NCBI RefSeq assembly: GCF_000003815.2
Contig: NC_049980.1
Span: forward strand, 27,345,935-27,389,099
Source: Branchiostoma floridae
Lineage: Eukaryota > Chordata > Leptocardii > Amphioxiformes > Branchiostomatidae
Length of the DNA stretch: 43,165 bases
Reading direction: 5' to 3'
Shown here piece after piece: positions 23,248 through 32,864 of this stretch. Within the stretch, counting starts at the first letter, position 1, and every line of letters begins with the position of its first letter. Below the pieces are notes generated by a model that did no database searches, was not told where the DNA came from, and saw nothing but the letters and a program-made list of their open reading frames with translations. A program made the position numbers and the translations under genes.

Positions 23248-26200
23248 CTAGATTTCCGTCTCTGCGGTCATGATGTCCCAGATCTGCCTGTCGGCCAGCT
23301 GCGCATGCGTCTGGTGAGGGGACATCATGACGTGTCCGAGGTCCCACGGACTGGTCAGCAGCTCCACGGTCAGACAAAACCCGGTCAGCTGGGACAGGAT
23401 GTGGCCATCTGCCAACACCTGTCGGGGGAGGGGTCAGCGGTCAGTTACTTGCATTTTACTTTATTGCCTAATAATTATGCACAGTTCATCTACTTGTACA
23501 TGACTACAGTTCAATACGACTGATCTACTTACTGCAAGATTGTGTAGTATAGAGGACGTCTTTGGTAGTATGGGATGAGAACGGGGATTTACAAGCATGG
23601 GAGGAATTTCTAATGAAAGGGCATTTTTTCAATATATTTATACCATGCATGGGTTGTCATCACATACTACTAAGTATGTATTTTATGTAAGTTAAACTTT
23701 GAAGAACATTAAGAGGAGAAAGACGACCTGCTGACTTATTCGCTGTCTTTTGTAATATCAATAGTATAAGAGATACCGCAATTTAGGTATCACCAAAAAG
23801 TGTAATTGCCATCCTCGTTTCTATGGTATATTCCCACAGAAAAATCGGCAAGACTACATTTTTGTGGGTCCACTGTATGAGGCTGTTCATGTAATGTGGA
23901 ACGTACCGTCCAATGCTGCCCCTCCCTCTTGGACGGGGAGCAGACCACGACAGGTGTTCCCGGATCCCCCATGTCGCCCTTCACCGTCAGGACGTAGTTT
24001 GTTGCCTTGTTGACGATCGCGCCCGTGATGTAGTACCACATCTGACTGTCACTGCATGGAGAAGAAGAGAGTTACTTATTAGGTTAGTAAGGGGAATATG
24101 AATATAACAATGTCCAGAAAAGACAGTGGACTAAAAAAATCGTTTACAGAATGCATTTGCAAGATGATTAGTGCTAATGACTACGACACCACACCAATGG
24201 CACCAGGATACAACAGTTCCTGATAACGTAATTAAGGACATCACGATTGTACAGCCCGGCCGGTCCCCGGCCGCGGATTGGAAGTGTAAACCCTAGCCTA
24301 AACCCCCTCTATTCTATTCTATTCTATTCTATTCTATTCTATTCTATTCTATTCTATTCTATTCTATTCTATTCTATTCTATTCTATTCTATTCTATTCT
24401 ATTCCATTCTTACCTGCGCTCCTGTCTCTCCGCCATCACTACACTAGCGCCGTGTTTGAACTTCCAGCTAGCGGCCGAGGGAGTCGGGCTGACGTCCCCA
24501 CCCCCGGGAACCCAGGTATCCCCACCGCCTGGGGGTAGGATATCCAGGGCGTGGCCTGTGGATCTGCAGACGATACTGAAGTAGCTGTCCTCCAACCACT
24601 TCCCCGTCAGGTGCGGCACAAACGTGCTGGGACCCGCAGCCGGACGGTCGTCTTCCTCGTCTTCAACTTTCAAACTACTGAGAAGCGAAATGTGCAGCTA
24701 TGTACTCATTTCTGACATAAAGGTATGATAAATATGACAAAATTGTAGGACACTGCCACCACAGCATCTCCTCATACGTATTGTTACATAAATGTACAAA
24801 AAAAGGTTTAATGTATTTTCCAAAAAAAGGATTGGACTCATTGAAACGGGACGAGGGCCGTTACAGACTATAGTCCACAGTCTTTGACCCCATGAAAGGT
24901 CACAAGGTTATATCGCACAGCAAATAAGATAGCTGATGGAATTTCGTTGAGTACAGTCCCTGTGTTAAAAGCATATAATGCTGTTATGACAAATGTATTG
25001 TATAATCATAGTAAATACCATGGCAGAGTCTCGGACGATCGCAATTTTTCTGAAATCTCTCGCAAATGAAACAGTGGTTGTTGTTTGTGGAAAACTTGAT
25101 CATCGTCTTCTTCACCAGAGTCTTCTACTTGTGGTTCTAGTAGTTGTGGCTGCTGAGGGTGCTGTACCCTGTACCCGCCCAGAAGGTACCGGATGTGATC
25201 GTGTCCTCTCGGGGCCATCACGGGCTGGGGAGGGGCTACCTCTGCTGCAGTAGCCGGGAGAGAACAACGCCTGGTGGCTGTCCGTGTTCTCGGCGACAAC
25301 AGCGTTCTACAAGGGAAATGGAAGTAGGTAAAGCAGTCAGCCTGAATTGAGGCATTACGCTTTCTTCCTACCAGCTAAAAGTGGAAGTGAAATGTAGCTT
25401 GGCTACGGCTCGCGTTTTCAGTCAAGTCACCCCTACTCTTCTCGGTATTAAATTAAGTGTGTTGGGTTCTTTTGACGCGAAGAGGGTTGACGTCTGAGGC
25501 TAATTCCAGAAGATACACTTGGCCGGCAGTGTTACGCTTCATCTGAAAGGAATAATGTAACCCCTTACACTGTGCCGGAGTGGGGTTCTAACCTCTCCTT
25601 TCTAGCTAGTATAAAAAAATTCATTCGGTGTGGGCAATGGGTGCAAGACAACAAACAACATATCATTTAATCCCGTCTAGCGACAAGCACACTAAGTTAT
25701 TTCTCTACATTTAACAGTTTTGCTTTCAAAAAAGTAGTAGAAGTGAAGAAGCAACTAACGCCCAGTCCGTGACGGGGTCTCTTTTGGCGGGAGAGGTCAT
25801 TGTGTGCACTCTGTCGTTTGATGACGTAACCATGGCGACGGCTGAGGTACTTTCTGTAGGCTGTGGTGTTCTTGGCGGTGAAACATGGCTGGTGTCATCA
25901 GCGGTCACTGCGGGCCACTGGTCATGTAGATGGTTTAATGGGCTCTTTGGTGTCCAGAAGTCAGTCAGACTGTAATCTGTTTCTTCGTCTGGAAATTTGA
26001 AAGATAAAGTAATTATTGCCATGTCATATTGTTAAAAAAAGCTGTACAAGTACAATTAATATGTAAGCAATGACGTCTAGGGAGCCTGTAGAATTGCAAC
26101 TGCGTGTAGCTGGTTTCTTTTATTGATCCTGTACGCATACTTACTTGTATGTAGACCCGACAGGATGGGACTACAGAATGTGTTACGCAACTCAGTCAGG

Positions 26201-29200
26201 ATGGCCGAGCGGTCTAAGGCGCTGCGTTCAGGTCGCAGTCTGGTTCTCCAGGCGTGGGTTCGAATCCCACTTCTGACAAGTTTTTTTTTTCTTTGATCAA
26301 CAAATCCCATATAAAATATTTTGATGAAGAATAGATCAATTCCGTAGTTCGATGTACAACCACCTTCTTTTTAAGGATTGATTTTGTTTCACAACCAGGC
26401 ATAGTTTTTTTTTATAAAATAACATTCTCTGCTACCCGCCTTAAAAAGAGAGTGCTATGGGCCTTTGTTTATACACACCTGTATTGCTTGCTGTATTCCT
26501 TTGGGTGTAGTTTGCACTGTCTGCCCGTTCTTGTGGAATGATATCAGGTGGGTGGCATCTAAAACAGGAACGTATAATGTGCTTGACGTCAGATATGTTT
26601 TCAAATCGAACAAAGAAATGTTATATGACAGGGCAATAGTTTGTCCACAACTAGTTCCGCCAATGGTAAGACAACAACACCGCAGCTTTGACTTTTTTAA
26701 TCCGTTAGATGTCGATAATAACAAGACTTAATTGGAGGAAATTAAAGAATTTGCATGTACAGACACAGCAGTTTATGTACAGGTGCAGACCAATTAACTG
26801 GAAGTTATATCATTTGCCAACTGTCTTTTGTATTGGTGAATTGCCATCCATGTAACAGGATTTACAAATTTCAAACCTCAAAACAAAAATATGTATAACA
26901 TTTCCTAAAATTATCCTTTTGAGACAGGTGCTAGATAACTAGATAACACAGTCTGCTAGAAGATGCCGGAATAGATAGACCGTACGTGTTTTGCTCGAAG
27001 ACTGTGATGATATCCCGCTCTGAAGGCGACAGCTTCTCTCCGTCAGTGATTTCCTCATCTATGACGTCATCCTTTTCGGTAGTCTCCACCTCTTTATGCT
27101 CGCCAATGATGGGGGCTACTGGAATTGGAAGACAACAAACATATAAAAACACAAATGTAGTAAATAAACGTCTTGTGATAACGATCGAAATACGATGGTT
27201 GGTGTCGTTGATATAATTGAAGGGGCCCTTTTATAATACTACGGTTATACGTGTGGTGATGGATATTGCTGACAATGATGCATCTTAATGCAAAAATTAT
27301 GGATCATGTTGTTCATCGCAAGAAGAAATTATTCTTGTTATGATCACGTGAATGTAGATTGCAAAGTACCATCAGAGTATTGAAGAAAAAAAAAAACGCT
27401 ATTAAATGTGGGCGGGTCGCACAAGCGGCAGCCGAGCTCACTGCTACGAATCAAATTCTGTGGATCCAAAGGTCGGAGGTTCGAACCCTGCTCGGTACGC
27501 GGCTGTTTGGGGTTGCATTCGTCCTTTCAGATGGCGACGTAAAGCGAGCAGTCATCTGTATCTGTTTTCCATCCTCCTATGCAACGTCAGGATGGCCGAG
27601 CGGTCTAAGGCGCTGCGTTCAGGTCGCAGTCTGGTTCTCCAGGCGTGGGTTCGAATCCCACTTCTGACAAAGTGTGTTTTTGATTTTACTCTCTTCCACA
27701 TATCCCTAATCAGAAGGGTCGAGGTGACCATGGACTCGGTGTGGCTTGGCTGTAAATCCGTATTGGGCCACGTTCCAATTGACATTGCCCGTTTACGAAA
27801 CAGACACGAGCTGTATGGGTGGCCAGTGCACTAGATGTAGCTATATGGAAAACGCGTCCGGTACTTACCAATGGGCGAAGTAGACGCATCTCTGCAGAAC
27901 ACCTCATTGGTCTGTTTCTTGTGAGGAGGTGACAACATGGCTGACAGAGAATCTAGTCTGAGATATAAATTTAAAAAATTATGCTTTCAAAATTTGACCG
28001 GAAAGTTAATAAGACGTACAACGTGTGCAAAATGTACTTTGGAAAACGCTTGGTTTCACGGACAATACGTAATTGATTTAAAAAATGCTAGGACTATTAG
28101 AGTCAATTCCAAACGTTCATTTTCAATTGTTTGAATAATTTAAAACTATTGTGAATGAACTATTCCTTTACTTGAAATAGCTCAAACTTATTACAAATAT
28201 TATTCAAAAACCCTCTGGGTAAATTGGAATGGACTATGATACATTACACACCTGTGTGGGTCACCTTCCAGGAGTTTCTTGTAAGCATCAACGTCCCTCT
28301 TCAGCGCCAGGTTAACGTTGTGGCTGTTGATGTGCTGTTCGATCATCTCGTCTCGAAGTCTCGCGAGGTTTTTCTCCAGTTCAGAAATGGTGGTCTCGTA
28401 CTTCTCCGACTGCGCGTGGAGACTTGTCTCGGCCTCCCGAAGTTTTTCCTCAATCTTTTCATTCTTGAGAATGAAAAGAAAATACGTACTCTGTTTTGCG
28501 CGCTTGACTGACATCAGCTTTTTAGCATATGTTCAATATGGAATGTTAAAGACTATAATTGATGACGACATTAAGACTAGTTTGAATGATCGAGGCGGTG
28601 GGTACTATAAATTTTCTCTAACTTTTGCTCCACTGCTCAACAAATCATGTGTTCTAAAACCTTTGTGTATATAGGCGTTGAAGGACGTCGTAGAAATGGA
28701 TATCTAAAAAAAAAAAGATAAATTCTAAGGCTTTGAATAAGGCATAATTGCCAATTACGAAAAGGGCCTTTCTTACCTGGACTTTAAGTTCTCGTTTCTC
28801 CTTTTTCAGTGAATCCACCTCAGCCCTGTGTTTCCTGATCTTGGCCGTGGCATCTTCCAGTTTCTTATGATTGACATTGATTGTGGACGACAGCGTGTCC
28901 ATCTGGAGGGTAGGTAATATTATTTTTTTAAATAAAATGTATTGTAGCTGATGTGAGTCCCCTCACTTCGGCCCAACGGGCTCTCAAATTAGTCCAATGA
29001 AGGTTTGAAACTCCAGGTCGTAGGTGCGAACCCTGATTGGGCACGATTAGGAGGGGCTGCTTTCGCCCTTTTGGATGGGGATGTGAAGCAGGTGCACGTG
29101 GCCCGATGTATGGATGTTAAAGTTCCAGGGTTCACGAAAGTTCCGTGAGTAGTGAACAATTAACAACAATGGGTACCAAATATGTATTATGCATAAAAAT

Positions 29201-32200
29201 GATACCAAAAAAAAAATACGCGTAGTACACATATCATGTTCACCTGTGACTTATAGAAGGCCTCTGCCTCCTGGACTTTCTGTTGTGCCATGGTGTCGTA
29301 TTCCTCTCGAATCTCTTGCAGAGCGTCCGCCATGTCCGCCGCGAACCTGTCATAGTTCTCACCTATAACAACAACAAAAAAGATACTAGTAATACAATCG
29401 TCTCAATCGATGCTAAGCATGATACTTTTTATGTAACAAACTATAGAAGTATTCCAATGTCACGCTACGCCTCGCGTATTCAGCAAAGCTCACCGAGTCA
29501 CCCTTATTCTGCGGAGGTTTGTCGCCTGTCGCAGTGAAGGTTCCAAATATACGGGCCACAAAAGGGTGAATAGCAATAAGAGGGACCCATTACGTTGAGT
29601 TACACTACCACTCAAAGCGTCCAGGTGTTCAAAAACTGTTGTGTCGCTAGGGCCATGTAACCAGAAGAAACACTATTGACGTTATGATAATTGCCTCTTA
29701 CCTGCCCCATTCTGAATGGGTTGAAGAGATTCACGAAGCTGTGTTCTGGCTTCCTTCAGCTCCTCCCTCAGCTTGGCCACCTCCGCTTCAAAGTTCTGCG
29801 CCGTGTCTTGTAGACGCCGCATTTTCAGCTGCGCTTCCTGTGTCTCCCGCCTGGCGTCGTACAGGTCCCGTTCTCTCTCCAGCAGTTTCGTTTCGCACTC
29901 TTTCCGACTTCTCTCCTCTGCCTCCCATCTGTAAGATTGGACCGACAAAGAGATCGACGGTTTTACAATACAAATTTGTGCTGTACTGTAGTTACAATTC
30001 ATCTACGGCGAGTGGTACAGAGCTGGTGGTAAGAGAAAAACTCACAACACTAGAGAGGACGCCAGAACACGCCAAACGTCTGCTTGGAGATTACAAAAGG
30101 CCCCTCAAAAGCGGCTACCTCCAAGCAGATGTAGGGTGCGGCTCAGTGTTTTACGCGTGTTGTAAATGCTTTTAATGTTATAAGTTTTTCCAGGAGGAAG
30201 TTGAAGGTGTAAATAACGCAGACCACGAGAAACTTCAGAAAGGCGCATAAAACTATGAAAAACAATAAGCTGGACCCTACATCTGCTTGGAGATCGGCTT
30301 ACCATTGTGTGACCATCTGCAGTTTTCAGCGACAGTGTTTTTAAAGGCCAGTGGCAGTTGTTACGACTTTAATGACAAATATACACGTACGCTTTGTATT
30401 TTTCTTATCAAAGTATTTATCTTGCAAGGACATATAAAGCCACGCCCAAAAACATAATTCCAGGTAAAACATAAGTGCAATACAATCTATAATGACCCTG
30501 AGGTTTGCGTGAGTGTGTGTGTTTATATAAGAATTTCTATTTTTTTCAAGGCGCAATTTTCATGAGGTATAAATTGTACCTTCCTAAATATGGACGACGA
30601 TGTTGCATGTCAGGGGATGTGCATGTGGGTCCCTTCAACGTTTTGCGCTACATTCGTTTGCGCTATGGACCGACGGCGCATTACGCTAAATTCGGGAAAG
30701 CAATTGCGCAATTACTCAAAATGAGGCCATCAAACTACGGATTGTGGGGGTACGAAAATACTTGTCCTTCCAATTACAGGAATCTAAGTCTTTTAAAGGG
30801 ACATGCAGGCCCCCCATAGCTTCTCACCACGGTGGTCTCTGTCGTCTGGTGACAAAACGTAAACATACTTCCCATAGACAGATGAAAATCCCTTGAGACC
30901 TCTTTTGTCATGTATTTCGCCCTCATGACAATTCCCCAGGCATGTTAACGTTAGCTATAGAAATAAACGCACTGCCAGTTTCCCACGTGGCCATCAGTTG
31001 TATTCGATAGGCGACCACCTGACTGTATATTGTTCTATGGTATTGTTAAACCTGTCTCTCTCCAAAAACCTATTCAAGTTTACACGGCAGAAAATTGATC
31101 GACCAATGAGTCTGTGGTCTCTAGATGGCATTTTCGGTAGTTTAAGACGCCCTGTGTTCTCTATAGATCGCCGCGTGATGTTTATACCCCCCTCACATTA
31201 GGCGAAAATCGATCGGACGACGAGTCTGTGAGCTCTAAATTACGAGGAGGTATGACCCTGACGAGAAGGGGGAACAGACTCGTCGTCCGATCGATTTTCG
31301 CCTAATGTGAGGGGGGTTGGCCGATGTTCACAGGTCAAAGAAACTTCCTCCCAATTCAGAGCACATTTTTTCGTGAATTTGGCGATTCAGACCTTCTTGC
31401 GATCAACAAAAGCGACCGAATATTGTCAACTGTGTGACCGGAACGACATATGTTTGATGATTGTTGCCATACATTGTGCCGTGCACAATTGTCAAGTACG
31501 CCCCACATTATTTCATTAATTCATCAGCGTTGAAATAATATCTATTTCAAGACTTTTCTATCCGAAATCCACAATGATAACAAAGTTGTGAATGCAACGA
31601 CCAATCTCTAAAAATCCGCACAGTTGTCGCGAGGACACCTGTGCATCGCTGCCATAAATATAATGTCCTTTATAGAGCATGCAAACTTGTCGGGTGGGTA
31701 TTTTTCTGCTGTGTGGCGACGACTTATCGTGCACGTTGTGTGATATAGTAGAGACAGCTTTACTATTATCCTCCAGCGGTAGGGAAATTAAAAAGCGGTA
31801 TAAACCTACCCAACAAAAGACGCCTTGGTTCTAGTGAGTAATGCCTGTCTTCCTCTGAGATAATGAGCGGATGAAACATGTAAACTGTAAGATCGCCCGG
31901 GGGCGTTCTCATGTACAAGTGAATAGAACACATAATGTCGGGATTCTTACCTCGTTTTGTACTCCTGGGCGGCTGCTTCCCACCTGCTTATGGTTAATTC
32001 CAAACTTTCCCTGACTTCGGGCATGAGTCTTCCCCTCTTCAAGGTGCTAAATTTCACCCTCTGCTCGCCTTCCTCCCAGGTGTCAAACATGTGAGAGATG
32101 TCTTCGCCTTCTCCGGCTGTGTCTTGAAGATGGGTCTGTAATACTCTATTTCTGTCTTCCAAAACGCGGATCCTTTCGGACAAGTGACGGTTTAGTCTCT

Positions 32201-32864
32201 CGAGATCCTCTTTGTCCTGAAACTTGTCCGGTTCTATTTGCTGTTGTGTGGAACCCTCGGGAAAAGGGACTGTGTGTCTTCTGTGAAAGGGGCTGCTTAG
32301 TTCCGCATCGTCTTGGTTGGACTCCACTCCGGAGTCTTGGCTGCTCGTCTTAGAATGAGCCGTGTGTCTTCGGTAGAAATTATCCCGTCTTGAAGGATCG
32401 TAGGTAGCGTAGTGGACATCAGTGTTTGTCTCTGCAGACACGGAGTGTTGACTGCGGGGCTCCGCTGAGTCAGTAAGGCCAGACAGCGGCACATCTGCTA
32501 TCGGAACCTGGTAATTATGGCCGGGATGGCTTCTCGGCGACCGCGACCCCCTTCGGGCCTGACTGTCTGCTGCCGCCGTACGCACGTCTGTCGCCGGTTG
32601 ACGCAGTCTCGAAGAAATCTCTCCAAGTCTGTCGGCGAATTTTGGTTTCCGACTGATGTGTTGTTCCCGAGAGTAGTGGTCAAGATCCCGCTCCGTTTGC
32701 GGATCGCCCGTCGGTGGATTTCCAGCGTAATAGCTTCCGTAAACATCGCAGGTGTCCTCGGTCCACACCGGCTCCGCTCGAAACGTGTCCATGGCAGGCT
32801 TTTTCCGCGCTGAGGGCACGTCCACCCCTCCGGCCCAAGAGTCTCTTTTCCTTTCCCTTTCCAT
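23248..32864 (-). CDS. Intermediate filament protein with C-terminal ricin-B-like beta-trefoil
   Basis: Twelve exons: 31951-32864, 29702-29928, 29244-29362, 28777-28902, 28252-28463, 27869-27957, 26981-27118, 25760-25988, 25019-25306, 24414-24677, 23907-24045, 23248-23418. They total 2916 bases with every phase matching, giving 971 residues. Head 1-216, Ser/Arg-rich. Rod about 217-531: coil 1A (RLNRHLSERIRVLEDRNRVL), a short coil 1B of about 101 residues (chordate form, without the extra 42), linker, coil 2 with IREEYDTMAQQ and EAEAFYKSQ, ending LALKRDVDAYKKLLEGD, the diagnostic rod terminus. Tail 532-800 is acidic and low in complexity. Residues about 812-970 form three repeats with QMW (870-872), QHW (912-914) and QIW (960-962), the (QxW)3 signature of ricin-B lectin folds. 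It should polymerise in the cytoplasm; the trefoil may bind sugar or protein. Start: first in-frame ATG; the earlier frame opens with GTG. The weak donor of exon 7 (TACG|GTCTAT) is supported by phase only. Confidence 0.88.
24308..24410. repeat. (ATTCT)20 pentanucleotide microsatellite
   Basis: Twenty ATTCT units, the nineteenth being ATTCC, in the intron between exons 10 and 11 of the intermediate filament gene. The array ends one base from the exon 10 donor, and its last unit supplies the AAG of the GTAAG splice signal on the coding strand. Confidence 0.97.
25550..25620 (-). mobile_element. tRNA-derived SINE fragment (family B)
   Basis: On the minus strand a B-box-like GGTTAGAACCCC is followed by 'actccggcacagtgtaagggg', as in the copy at 2835. 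Short and worn; in the intron between exons 8 and 9. Confidence 0.35.
26195..26278 (+). tRNA. tRNA-Leu(CAG), copy 1
   Basis: Class II tRNA with long variable arm: GTCAGGA (26195-26201) pairs with TTCTGAC (26271-26277), A-box 'tggccgagcggt', anticodon CAG in the loop 'ttcaggt', variable arm 'tctggttctccaggc', B-box 'ggttcgaatcc'. A T-run (26281-26290) terminates Pol III. It lies antisense in the intron between exons 7 and 8 of the intermediate filament gene. The 84 bases are identical to copy 2 at 27586. Confidence 0.96.
27405..27560 (+). mobile_element. tRNA-derived SINE (family B)
   Basis: A tRNA-like head with B-box 'ggttcgaaccc' (27479-27489) is followed by 'gttgcattcgtcctttcagatggcgacgtaaag', the same body as at 28985. 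It ends about 25 bases upstream of tRNA-Leu copy 2. Confidence 0.6.
27586..27669 (+). tRNA. tRNA-Leu(CAG), copy 2
   Basis: Same 84 bases as copy 1 (26195), with intact acceptor, D, anticodon (CAG), variable and T arms. The terminator is T5 at 27677-27681. It lies antisense in the intron between exons 6 and 7 of the intermediate filament gene. Flanks differ completely from copy 1. Confidence 0.96.
28985..29170 (+). mobile_element. tRNA-derived SINE (family B)
   Basis: A B-box-like 'ggtgcgaaccc' (about 29024) is followed by 'ctgctttcgcccttttggatggggatgtgaagcagg', matching 27405 base for base over much of its length. It lies in the intron between exons 3 and 4 of the intermediate filament gene. 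Confidence 0.5.
30118..30293. mobile_element. MITE of the CTCCAAGCAGA family, about 176 bp
   Basis: The left end 'ctccaagcagatgtagggt' and right end 'accctacatctgcttggag' are a 19-base perfect terminal inverted repeat. The length is nearly the same as the element at 14966. A further lone end, 'ctgcttggagatt', sits at 30080-30092, so a second copy may have been partly overwritten. It lies in intron 1 of the intermediate filament gene. Confidence 0.7.
31084..31126 (+). repeat. Diverged direct copy of the inverted-repeat arm
   Basis: 'ggcagaaaattgatcgacca..tgagtctgtg.tctcta' resembles 31201-31236 in the same orientation with about nine differences. It is an older relative of the perfect palindrome arm that follows. 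Confidence 0.6.
31187..31316. repeat. Perfect 43-bp inverted repeat, 44-nt spacer
   Basis: 31187-31229 (ccccccTCACATTAGGCG...) is the exact reverse complement of 31274-31316, with a 44-base spacer. It lies in intron 1 of the intermediate filament gene, so its transcript could fold into a 43-bp stem. No ORF; likely a foldback element. Confidence 0.9.

Noticed and set aside
27359-27834. 102- and 142-codon plus-strand ORFs
   Set aside because: They run through the SINE and tRNA-Leu copy 2.
30505-30819. 104-codon plus-strand ORF
   Set aside because: Lies in intron 1 of the filament gene, no domain, composition like the surrounding intron.
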